Below the pieces are notes generated by a model. That model searched no databases. It had not been told where the DNA came from and was given only the letters and a program-made list of their open reading frames with translations. Both the position numbers and the translations under genes were made by a program. From contig NZ_NOIN01000011.1 of the NCBI RefSeq assembly GCF_014596565.1, positions 62,001-126,000 on the forward strand: a stretch of DNA of 64,000 nt, given 5' to 3'. The DNA is from Pseudomonas sp. PSB18. GTDB taxonomy: Bacteria; Pseudomonadota; Gammaproteobacteria; Pseudomonadales; Pseudomonadaceae. This document shows positions 52,101 through 59,043 of this stretch, in pieces (within the stretch, counting starts at the first letter, position 1; each line of letters opens with the position of its first letter).

Positions 52101-52794
52101 GGTGACCACCAAATACAACCCGGCCCGAACCTGGACCGCGGAAAACTCGGTGGGCATCGGCGGCGCCTACATGTGCGTATACGGCATGGAAGGGCCTGGC
52201 GGCTATCAGTTCGTCGGGCGCACGTTGCAGATGTGGAATCGTTATCGGGACGTCGCCGCCTTCGACGGCAAACCCTGGCTGCTGAGGTTCTTCGACCAGA
52301 TCCGCTTCTACCCGGTCAGCGCCGATGAACTGCTGCGCATCCGCCGGGACTTCCCCCTGGGCCGCTTCGACCTGGAGATCGAGCAGAGCCAGCTCAATCT
52401 CGCTGACTACCAGCATTTCCTGATCCAGGAAGCTGACAGCATCGCCGCGTTCCGCCACCAGCAACAAGGCGCCTTCGACGCTGAGCGCGAGCGTTGGATC
52501 GCCAGTGGCCAGGCGCACTTCGACAGTGAAGAGCCGGCTATCGCGCCGAGTGAAGATGCGCAGCTGACTGACGGTCAACTGAGCGTCGACAGCCACATCG
52601 CCGGCAATCTCTGGCAGGTTCAGGTGAAGGTTGGCGCTCGGGTAGCCGCCGGCGATGTGTTGGTCATCCTGGAGTCGATGAAGATGGAAATCCCGGTGCT
52701 GGCACCCGTGGCCGGGGTGGTACACGAGGTGCGCGTCCAGCCCGGTTCGGCGGTGCGCGCCGGACAGCGCGTCGTGGTGCTGGAACGTGACTGA
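49144..52794 (+). CDS. Urea/guanidine carboxylase (biotin-dependent)
   Basis: 1216 residues. Order: biotin carboxylase (1-450, with STAGGGGIGMR and EVNTRLQVEHG), KipA-like carboxyltransferase half (about 465-765), KipI-like half (about 800-1030), linker and biotin-carrier domain (ESMKMEIP with the biotinyl Lys1180). The enzyme carboxylates its amine substrate with ATP and bicarbonate. In operons with two UAAP genes and guanidine riboswitches the true substrate is guanidine, giving carboxyguanidine; here that is the preferred reading. ATG 49144, with GAGGGG before it, is used rather than the frame from 49045, which crosses the riboswitch. Residues 769-798 are encoded by an inserted REPIN that keeps the frame. 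Confidence 0.9.
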   Translation: MFEKILIANRGAIACRILRTLRELKVKGVAVYSQADAASLHILQADEAHCLGEGAAAGTYLAVDKLLAVARSSGATAIHPGYGFLSENAAFAEACEAAGIAFIGPTPEQLRVFGLKHTARDLARRHGVPLLEGTELLDSLDAALLAGTKLGYPVMLKSTAGGGGIGMRVCRSAADLSESFEAVKRLGQNNFSDAGVFIEKYIERARHLEVQVFGDGRGQVIALGVRDCSVQRRNQKVLEETPAPNLPEGMADELCAAAIQLAQAVNYRSAGTVEFVFDSDAGRFYFLEVNTRLQVEHGVTEQVWGVDLVRWMVQLAAGDLPPLSELGRGLKAEGHAIQARLYAEDPGRDFQPSPGLLTAVEFPQADGKALRIDTWVEAGCQIPPYFDPMIAKVIRWAPTREQARLGLHQALDESLLYGVETNRQYLQQILLDTPFASGQPWTRCLEALVYRANTVEVLSPGTQTSVQDYPGRLGYWAVGVPPSGPMDSRSLRLGNRLLGNEEGAAALEITMNGPLLRFNCAARVAVTGAVIALTLDGEAVPMNTPLSIAAGATLAIGNIFGAGARSYLCLQGGVQVPDYLGSKSTFTLGQFGGHGGRALCTGDVLHLASLESLDEHATLPPTRAPILELPSVRQIRVIYGPHGAPEYFTERYIQTFFDTAWEVHFNSSRTGVRLIGPKPEWVRADGGEAGLHPSNIHDNPYAIGAVDFTGDMPVILGPDGPSLGGFVCPVTVIEADLWQLGQLKAGDKVRFVPVDISTARSLALKWDQCGSEPAREGDLSVIASLTVRPLSRAGSLPQGIVSPVVLDIGQGDTRMVARLAGDTHLLLEIGAPELDLVLRFRAHALMQALEHKQLAGVIDLTPGIRSLQVHYQPEQIPLADLLPLIVGEWDAVCAAQDLQVPSRIVHLPLSWDDPACQLAIEKYMTTVRKDAPWCPSNLEFIRRINDLPNLDEVQRTVFDASYLVMGLGDVYLGAPVATPLDPRHRLVTTKYNPARTWTAENSVGIGGAYMCVYGMEGPGGYQFVGRTLQMWNRYRDVAAFDGKPWLLRFFDQIRFYPVSADELLRIRRDFPLGRFDLEIEQSQLNLADYQHFLIQEADSIAAFRHQQQGAFDAERERWIASGQAHFDSEEPAIAPSEDAQLTDGQLSVDSHIAGNLWQVQVKVGARVAAGDVLVILESMKMEIPVLAPVAGVVHEVRVQPGSAVRAGQRVVVLERD
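51448..51536. repeat. REPIN inside the carboxylase coding sequence
   Basis: REP arms at 51448-51470 and 51514-51536 in opposite orientation, with a CCACAGGGG tail. It is translated in frame as CGSEPAREG...SRAGSLPQG (residues about 769-799) in the linker between the two carboxyltransferase halves. Confidence 0.92.
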
Positions 52795-52816
52795 ACTCAA
52801 TCAAAGGATTAACACC

Positions 52817-54595
52817 ATGAACCTTTCGCTTCGCTTGGACGACCTGCGTAATGCCTACCGCAGCGGCGAACTGACGCCTCGGAAATTGCTGTTGGACCTG
52901 CGGGAAAAAGCCGCGGCGCTGAACCCGGACTATCACCTGTTTATCCACCTGCTGACGGCCGCGGAACTGGAACCCTACCTGGCCGCGCTGGAAGGCCGCG
53001 ACCTGGAGAGCCTGCCGCTGTACGGCATACCGTTTGCCATCAAGGACAACATCGACCTGGCCGGCATTCCAACCACCGCAGCCTGTCCGGCATTTGCCTA
53101 CGTACCGGACCGTTCGGCCACCATTGTCGAGCAGTTACTGGCACTGGGGGCGATCCCCCTGGGCAAGACCAACCTCGACCAATTCGCCACCGGACTCAAT
53201 GGCACTCGCTCGCCCTACGGTGCCTGCCGCAACAGTGTGTTGCCCGACTATCCGGCAGGCGGTTCGAGCGCCGGTTCGTCGCTGGCCGTGGCCTTGGGCG
53301 TGGCAAGTTTTGCCTTGGGCACCGACACCGCCGGCTCCGGTCGGGTGCCAGCGGCGCTGAACAATCTGGTGGGGTTGAAGGCCACCCTGGGGTTGATCTC
53401 CACGGCGGGCGTGGTTCCGGCCTGTCGCACGCTGGACTGCGTCACCACCTTCACAGGGACGGCGAAAGAAGCCAGCCAGCTCTTGGCGCTGACGGCCCGT
53501 CCAGACCCTCGTGATGACTACAGTCGCCACAACCCGCAGTGGAACGATGGCACCGCGTTCGGCACGCCCCGACGCTTTCGCTTCGGTGTGCCGCGCCAAC
53601 AGGACCTGGCGTTTTTCGGCTGTCCTGAAGGTCCGCAACTGTTTCTGGATGCCATTGAGCGCCTCGAACGTCTGGGCGGCGAAGCCGTGGAACTAGACCT
53701 GTCGCCGTTCCTGGAAGCGGCGCGGCTGCTTTATGAAGGCCCGTGGGTGGCCGAACGCTACAGCGTTGCCGGCCCATTGATGGAGCGCGAGCCCGACGCC
53801 GTACTGCCCGTCATCCGTGCCGTATTGGCGAAAGCACCTACGGTGGATGGCGTACAAACCTTCCGCGCCCGCTATCGCTTGCAAGCGCTCAAAGCCCAAT
53901 GCGACCGGGCCATGGACGCGCTCGATTGCGTACTCACCCCGACCATCGGCCGGCCGGTGACCCTCGCAGAGCTGGCCGCCGAACCCGTGTTGCGCAACTC
54001 GGAGCTGGGGTACTACACCAATTTCATGAACCTGCTGGACTATGCCGCCGTCGCCGTGCCCAGCGCGTTCATGGCCAACGGCTTGCCCTGGGGCGTGACA
54101 CTGTTCGGTCGAGCGTTCACCGATCAATACCTCTTGAGCGTGGCCGACGCCTTGCAGCGTCAACAGGGCAAGGCCTTGCCCGTTCCCGGCCATCCGGCCC
54201 GCCATGATCGGGCGCGACTGGTGGTGTGTGGCGCACATCTGGACGGGTTGGCATTGAACTGGCAGCTCAAGCAACGCGGTGCCCGGCTGATCGAGGCCAC
54301 CCAAAGCTCGCCGGACTACCGCCTCCATGCCTTGGCCGGTGGCCCACTCTTGCGTCCCGGCATGGTTCGGGTTCGTGAAGGCGGTGTGGCGATCAAGGTC
54401 GAAGTCTGGGAGCTGCCAAGCAGTGAACTGGGCTCGTTCCTGACTGGCATTCCCGCACCGTTGGGGCTGGGCAAGGTGCAACTGGCCGATGGGCGCTGGG
54501 AAAGTGGATTCATCTGCGAGTCGTATGGCCTGGAGGGCGCTCAGGACATCAGCCATCTGGGGGGATGGCGGGCTTATCTAACGACCCTTGAGTAA
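52817..54595 (+). CDS. atzF: Allophanate hydrolase
   Basis: 593 residues. Amidase-signature domain (1-~440): Lys76 in PFAIKDNID, Ser150-Ser151 in PAGGSSAGSS and nucleophile Ser174 in TDTAGSGRVPA. A C-terminal domain (~450-593, QRGARLIEATQSSPDYRLHAL) is typical of AtzF/DUR1-type allophanate hydrolases. It splits allophanate into 2 ammonia and 2 CO2, the last step of guanidine or urea breakdown. ATG 52817 follows AAAGGA by 8 bases; the carboxylase stop is 22 bases upstream. Confidence 0.93.
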   Translation: MNLSLRLDDLRNAYRSGELTPRKLLLDLREKAAALNPDYHLFIHLLTAAELEPYLAALEGRDLESLPLYGIPFAIKDNIDLAGIPTTAACPAFAYVPDRSATIVEQLLALGAIPLGKTNLDQFATGLNGTRSPYGACRNSVLPDYPAGGSSAGSSLAVALGVASFALGTDTAGSGRVPAALNNLVGLKATLGLISTAGVVPACRTLDCVTTFTGTAKEASQLLALTARPDPRDDYSRHNPQWNDGTAFGTPRRFRFGVPRQQDLAFFGCPEGPQLFLDAIERLERLGGEAVELDLSPFLEAARLLYEGPWVAERYSVAGPLMEREPDAVLPVIRAVLAKAPTVDGVQTFRARYRLQALKAQCDRAMDALDCVLTPTIGRPVTLAELAAEPVLRNSELGYYTNFMNLLDYAAVAVPSAFMANGLPWGVTLFGRAFTDQYLLSVADALQRQQGKALPVPGHPARHDRARLVVCGAHLDGLALNWQLKQRGARLIEATQSSPDYRLHALAGGPLLRPGMVRVREGGVAIKVEVWELPSSELGSFLTGIPAPLGLGKVQLADGRWESGFICESYGLEGAQDISHLGGWRAYLTTLE

Positions 54596-54604
54596 ACACT
54601 GCCC

Positions 54605-54634
54605 TGTGGCGAGGGGATTTATCCCCTCGCCACA
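54605..54634. repeat. Short palindrome TGTGGCGAGGGGAT / ATCCCCTCGCCACA
   Basis: 14-base arms with a 2-base loop immediately after the allophanate hydrolase gene. Same family as 34998-35145; it may also serve as a terminator, though no T-run follows. Confidence 0.75.
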
Positions 54635-54715
54635 ATCTTGCAAACCGGCAAATCTGAATGTCTTTTCCCACAAGGCCACTAAACTGACGTCATTGTCTGT
54701 GCCAAGGGAATCGCC

Positions 54716-55462
54716 ATGTCGCTCCGTTCGCCGTTGTATTCCCAGCGCAAGCCGCTCCTGGCGGTGGTGGCGCTGCTCGGTACAGGTTTCCTGATCATTG
54801 CGTTGCTGGGTTATTACGCAGCCCATGCCTCTGTGCGTGACCACATGCTCAAGACGCTGTACTTGAACCTGCTGATCGGCGTGCTCGTGACGCTGGCGGT
54901 CCTGGCCATCCTTTATCGGCTGATCAATCACTACCAGCAGCGCATCGACGCCCAATCCACACTCGACAGCCTGACCGAATTGCCGAACCGTCGTGGCTTC
55001 GACCTGCTGGCCGTGCAAGCCCTGCACGAAGCCCAGCGCGAGCCAAAACCCTTGACGGCGCTGCTGGTGGAGCTGGACGACTTCAAACGGCTGGACACCA
55101 CCCACGGTCACATCGCCACCGACCAACTGCTGACCGCGTTCGCCCGCGACCTGACCCAGAGCCTGCGGCATTCGGACATCGTGTGTCGCTGGAGTACCGA
55201 CGCCTTTGTCGTCCTGCTCAAGGACACCGACGGACAGACAGGTCTGAAGATCGCCGAGAAAATTCGTCAGCACATCGAGAGGCAACGCTATTTCTGCAGT
55301 GGCAAGCAATTGTTGGCGACCATCAGCATCGGCCTCACCACCTTGCAGGACAACGACACCTTGCACAGCCTGCTGTCGCGGACCGATCATGCGCTTCAAC
55401 GTGCCCGACAGACCGGAAGCAACCGAACCTGTGTAGAGATGCCTCACTCCAGTTATGAATAA
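54716..55462 (+). CDS. Membrane-anchored degenerate GGDEF protein
   Basis: 248 residues. Two membrane helices (LLAVVALLGTGFLIIALLGYY; TLYLNLLIGVLVTLAVLAILY) precede a GGDEF fold (SLTELPNRRGFDLLAVQ; LLVELDDFKRLDTTHGH). The active-site motif that should read GG(D/E)EF is STDAF in CRWSTDAFVVLLKDTDG, so no cyclic-di-GMP synthase activity is expected. It may bind nucleotides or act as a structural or regulatory partner. The cysteine-rich gene overlaps its 3' end by 8 bases, suggesting co-expression. Confidence 0.85.
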   Translation: MSLRSPLYSQRKPLLAVVALLGTGFLIIALLGYYAAHASVRDHMLKTLYLNLLIGVLVTLAVLAILYRLINHYQQRIDAQSTLDSLTELPNRRGFDLLAVQALHEAQREPKPLTALLVELDDFKRLDTTHGHIATDQLLTAFARDLTQSLRHSDIVCRWSTDAFVVLLKDTDGQTGLKIAEKIRQHIERQRYFCSGKQLLATISIGLTTLQDNDTLHSLLSRTDHALQRARQTGSNRTCVEMPHSSYE

Positions 55463-55673
55463 ACCCGACCTGTGCCCCGCCTGCGGCAGCGCCAACGACT
55501 GCACCCTGGCCAACCCGAAGACAGTCGACCGAACCTGCTGGTGTTACGGCGTGAGTATCGACCCGGCTGTGCTCGAAGCATTGCCGGTCGAGCTGCGCGA
55601 TCAATCCTGCCTGTGCCCGCGCTGCGCCCAGGTCGAAAGCCAATTGCGCGCCAAGCAGCCGCCGATCGCGTAA
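55455..55673 (+). CDS. Small cysteine-rich CWC protein
   Basis: 72 residues with eight Cys: CPACGSANDC near the N-terminus, a TCWCYGV piece, and SCLCPRCAQV at the end. This is the cysteine-rich CWC family, a predicted zinc-binding module with unknown function. The start ATG overlaps the preceding gene by 8 bases, and rsuA follows at 35 bases. Confidence 0.8.
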   Translation: MNKPDLCPACGSANDCTLANPKTVDRTCWCYGVSIDPAVLEALPVELRDQSCLCPRCAQVESQLRAKQPPIA

Positions 55674-55708
55674 GATTCTCGCCCTCCGCTCCTTTGCCTG
55701 AATGCCCC

Positions 55709-56401
55709 ATGCGTGTCGACCGTTTCCTCAGCAATCTGTCGCGTTTCAATCGCCAGCAGGTCCGGTTATTGCTGGTGGCACGCCGGGTGCGAATCGACGG
55801 CCTGGTGATCAGTGACCCACACGCCCAGGTCCGTGAGTTCAGCCGCGTCGAAGTCGACGATGAACTGTTGCAGGCAGGCCGACCGGCGCGGTATTTCATG
55901 CTGCACAAACCCGCCGGCTGCGTCAGCGCCACGCGCGATCCGCAGCATCCCACCGTGCTCGATTGGCTGGACGAACCGGACAAGGACGACCTGCACATCG
56001 CCGGGCGGCTGGATTTCAACACCACCGGGCTGATGCTGATCACCAATGACGGCAGTTGGTCGCGACGGCTGACCCAGCCGCAAACGAAACTGCCCAAGGT
56101 CTACTACGTCGAGACCGAGCAGACCATCACTGCCGAATACGCTATCACCTTCGCCCGTGGCCTGTACTTTGCCTTCGAAGACCTCATCACCCAGCCTGCG
56201 GAGTTGACGCTGCTGGGGCGGAACTCGGCGCGGCTGAGCATCGTTGAAGGGCGCTATCATCAGGTCAAGCGGATGTTCGGCCACTTCGATAACAAAGTGC
56301 TGCGCCTGCACCGCGAACGTATGGGACCGCTTTCGCTGGACGCCGAGCTCGAGCCGGGCCAATACCGCGCCTTGAGCCCTGACGAAGTCAGCCTGATCTG
56401 A
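55709..56401 (+). CDS. rsuA: 16S rRNA pseudouridine(516) synthase
   Basis: 230 residues from ATG 55709. An S4-like RNA-binding start (MRVDRFLSNLSRFNRQQVRLLL) precedes the catalytic core. The nucleophile Asp is in HIAGRLDFNTTGLMLITND, and RLSIVEGRYHQVKRMFG is the RsuA/RluB/E/F signature. It isomerises U516 of 16S rRNA. The ATG start matches the family start; the longer frame from 55472 runs through the CWC gene in another phase and is not coding. Confidence 0.93.
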   Translation: MRVDRFLSNLSRFNRQQVRLLLVARRVRIDGLVISDPHAQVREFSRVEVDDELLQAGRPARYFMLHKPAGCVSATRDPQHPTVLDWLDEPDKDDLHIAGRLDFNTTGLMLITNDGSWSRRLTQPQTKLPKVYYVETEQTITAEYAITFARGLYFAFEDLITQPAELTLLGRNSARLSIVEGRYHQVKRMFGHFDNKVLRLHRERMGPLSLDAELEPGQYRALSPDEVSLI

Positions 56402-56711
56402 GCGGACGACCGCCGGGCAGAAGTGTCGAACAATTTTCAAAAGGACACTTGCGCAACGGCCGTCCCCCTGCTTGAATCAGACCGTCGGCCGAAATGTGAC
56501 CGATGAGTCACCCCATACCTCTAAGAAACTTTTTGTCGGCCGGAACCCTCTGGTTCCACCTTGCCCGCCGACAAACTGCCCGCCTAATAACAACACCCGT
56601 CGACCGGTCTGTATGGATCGACTTGGGCCTGATCTTCCAGGCGAATGCCTACCTGTCACATTGCCCGTGCAATCTCATTGCGCGCATACCCGCTTGCCAG
56701 GAGTCTATGAC
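56402..56711 (+). promoter_or_regulatory. phaG upstream region with AlgU-like promoter candidate
   Basis: 309 bases without a gene. AAACTT (56526-56531) and TCTGG (56549-56553) are 17 bases apart, a fair match to the AlgU consensus GAACTT-N16/17-TCTGA. A GGAACC-CTCT-GGTTCC palindrome overlaps the -10. AATAACAA (56586-56593) equals the Hfq/Crc motif but is far from the start codon. The in-frame extension from 56472 is not similar to PhaG. Confidence 0.35.
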
Positions 56712-57596
56712 ATGAGGCCAGAAATCGCTGTGCTGGATATACAAGGTCAGTATCGGGTTTACACGGAGTTCTATCGCGCAGACGCCGCACAAAAGACCAT
56801 CATTCTGGTCAACGGCTCGCTGGCCACTACCGCGTCGTTTGCACAGACCGTCAAGAACCTTCATCCGCAATTCAACGTCGTGCTGTACGACCAACCGTAC
56901 GCAGGCAAGTCCAAGCCCCACAACCGGCACGAGAAGATGCTGACGAAGGAGGTCGAGGGCCAGATCCTGCTGGAGCTGATCGACCATTTCGCCGCCGAAC
57001 ACGTGCTGTCATTCTCGTGGGGCGGCGCCGCCACGTTGACCGCGTTGTCCCATCGCCCACGACGCATCGAAAAAGCGGTGATCAGTTCATTCTCACCGGT
57101 TCTCAATGCGCCGATGCGCGACTACCTCGAGCGTGGCGTCGATTACCTGGGCAGCCTGGATGGCGACCGGGTGGGGCATCTGGTCAACAGCACCATCGGC
57201 AAACACCTGCCGCCACTGTTCAAACGCTTCAACTATCGTCATGTCAGCAACCTGGCCGAGCATGAATATGGACAGATGCATTTCCACATCAGCGAAGTGC
57301 TCCAGAGCGACCTGCGCTGCTACGCGACGGCAGCAAAAAAAATCAACGTACCGGTGCTGTTCCTGAACGGTGAATGGGACGAGTACACCTCGGCCGCCGA
57401 CGCCAGGCTGTTCGCCGACTATGTGCAGCACAGTACATTCAGCACGCTGCAAGCCACCGGGCACTTCCTGGACATGGAACACAAGGCCGCCTTCCGGGAC
57501 AGTCGCAACGCCTTGCTGGGCTTCCTCAAGCCGGGTCACCACGAAAGCCGGCCACGCTACAGCCAGGTGCAGGGCTACCATGCACTGGCAATCTGA
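56712..57596 (+). CDS. phaG: (R)-3-hydroxydecanoyl-ACP:CoA transacylase-like PhaG
   Basis: 294 residues, alpha/beta-hydrolase fold. MRPEIAVLDIQGQYRVYTEF and VNGSLATTASFAQTV match my memory of P. putida PhaG almost throughout, and RhlA more distantly. SFSWGGAATLTA is the nucleophile elbow (Ser), and GTGHFLD-type TGHFLDMEHK near the end has the catalytic His. PhaG links fatty-acid synthesis to medium-chain polyhydroxyalkanoate from sugars. CAGGAG stands 8 bases before ATG 56712. Monocistronic. Confidence 0.93.
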   Translation: MRPEIAVLDIQGQYRVYTEFYRADAAQKTIILVNGSLATTASFAQTVKNLHPQFNVVLYDQPYAGKSKPHNRHEKMLTKEVEGQILLELIDHFAAEHVLSFSWGGAATLTALSHRPRRIEKAVISSFSPVLNAPMRDYLERGVDYLGSLDGDRVGHLVNSTIGKHLPPLFKRFNYRHVSNLAEHEYGQMHFHISEVLQSDLRCYATAAKKINVPVLFLNGEWDEYTSAADARLFADYVQHSTFSTLQATGHFLDMEHKAAFRDSRNALLGFLKPGHHESRPRYSQVQGYHALAI

Positions 57597-57606
57597 AACC
57601 GCGTCC

Positions 57607-57650
57607 TCGCGGGCAAACCCCGTCCCCTCGACAACGGGGTTTGCTCGCGA
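57607..57650. repeat. Hairpin after phaG
   Basis: TCGCGGGCAAACCCCGT pairs with ACGGGGTTTGCTCGCGA with one mismatch and a 10-base loop. It is a REP-like palindrome and possible phaG transcript end; no T-run follows. Confidence 0.7.
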
Positions 57651-57753
57651 ATGACCGCTCTGTTTTGAGGCTTGGGTCGACCGGAAACCTCACCGCAGGC
57701 AAAGAAAAACTTCAAATCCGCGCCCACATCTGGTACAAAGTCAGCCGCTCTGA

Positions 57754-57827
57754 GCGGGTGTCGTATAATGGCATTACTCCAGCTTCCCAAGCTGATAACG
57801 AGGGTTCGATTCCCTTCACCCGCTCCA
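57754..57827 (+). tRNA. tRNA-Gly (anticodon CCC)
   Basis: 74 bases with encoded CCA. GCGGGTG pairs with CACCCGC; the anticodon loop CTTCCCAAG shows CCC, reading GGG. T arm GAGGGTTCGATTCCCTT. Followed by a terminator 43 bases later. Confidence 0.95.
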
Positions 57828-57870
57828 ATCGAATTCAGGTCTCGCGTCGTGGTGGTTTGACGGGGGATAA

Positions 57871-57902
57871 AAAAACCGGCATTTGAATGGCCGGTTTTTT
57901 TT
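57871..57902. terminator. Intrinsic terminator after tRNA-Gly
   Basis: AAAAACCGGC-loop-GCCGGTTTTTTTT. A-run and T-run on both sides allow termination of tRNA-Gly and of the convergent SDR gene. Confidence 0.9.
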
Positions 57903-57978
57903 GGTCTGGTGTTTTTGAATGGCTCGCCTGGGGCCGGTTGAATGGTTAACCCCTGCTCACCATCGAAGCTCCCAGCGC

Positions 57979-58758
57979 TCACCTGCGGCTTTTGTTCTCG
58001 GAGAGGCAGTTGCCCCCATCCACCACGAGAACCTCGCCCGTAATGTAGCTGGACTCCGGGGAAGCCAGAAAAGCGACCGCTGCGGCAACCTCATCTGGCC
58101 TACCGGCACGTCCGACGGGAACATACTGCGCTGCGCTCATTTCCTCCGCAGTGCTGGACTGCGTCGCGATCCACCCGGGGGCAACTGAGTTCACGGTGAT
58201 ACCGTAGGGCGCGACTTCCAGCGCCAAGCTCATGTTCATGCCCACCATCCCCGCTTTCGCCGCCGCATAGGCCGCCTCGCCAGGATTGCTGACGCGGGTG
58301 CCGGTCGTAGAGCTGATATGGACGATGCGTCCGTAACGACGATCCTGCATCCCCGGCAACACAGCACGGGTCAGCAAAAATGCAGTGGTCAGATTACGGG
58401 CAATCGAAGTGTTCCACAGCTCGACGCTCATATTGGCCACTTCAGAGAACGTTTCAGGTTCACCCTGAATCGCCATACCGGCGTTGTTCACGAGTATATC
58501 GATTCGTCCCCAGAGCGATTCAGCCCACGTCACCAGTTCGACGACCTGAGCCGGCTGGGTAAGATCCGCAGCACGTCCTTGCACCTCATGACCTTCCGCC
58601 CTCAGCTGCGCGACGCGATCATGGATACGGGCACTGCTGCCGGTAATGATCAGCTGTGCACCCGCCTCCGCGAGCCGTCGCGCGATAGCCAGGCCAATCC
58701 CGTGTTCGCTGCCAGCGCCACTGACCAACGCGACCTGACCACTCCAGCTTTTGACCAT
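57979..58758 (-). CDS. Short-chain dehydrogenase/reductase
   Basis: 259 residues. Rossmann NAD(P) motif ALVSGAGSEHGIG at the N-terminus, NNAG at about 90, catalytic Ser in HISSTTG, and YAAAKAG with Tyr and Lys. The C-terminal part (NSVAPGWIAT; GEVLVVDGG) is normal for FabG-like SDRs. ATG 58758 is chosen because the Rossmann fold begins right after it. Substrate unknown; it stands alone. The 285-base region between it and the 675-residue gene holds both promoters, with no gene. Confidence 0.88.
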   Translation of the reverse strand: MVKSWSGQVALVSGAGSEHGIGLAIARRLAEAGAQLIITGSSARIHDRVAQLRAEGHEVQGRAADLTQPAQVVELVTWAESLWGRIDILVNNAGMAIQGEPETFSEVANMSVELWNTSIARNLTTAFLLTRAVLPGMQDRRYGRIVHISSTTGTRVSNPGEAAYAAAKAGMVGMNMSLALEVAPYGITVNSVAPGWIATQSSTAEEMSAAQYVPVGRAGRPDEVAAAVAFLASPESSYITGEVLVVDGGNCLSENKSRR

Positions 58759-59043
58759 TGCACGGCTCCACAGAGAGACACACGAAGACAGTTTGACTGT
58801 CCAGAGTAGACGCCAGGCGCCCGCATTCACGCAATAAAGATTGTGAGCGGCAGGGAATGGCCAGAAGCGGATGGTCTGTCTTGTGCAATAAACCCGGCTT
58901 GTTAACCCTATTTGCGTGAATAGAGAGGCCACAGGCCACTAGCACGGAACGGATACCGGACTAGACTTTTCAGCGCTTCGCTTCGGCAGCCACGAAGCGC
59001 ATCACTCAAAAGCTGCTTTTATCCGCGGATAGGGAGATCTCTC

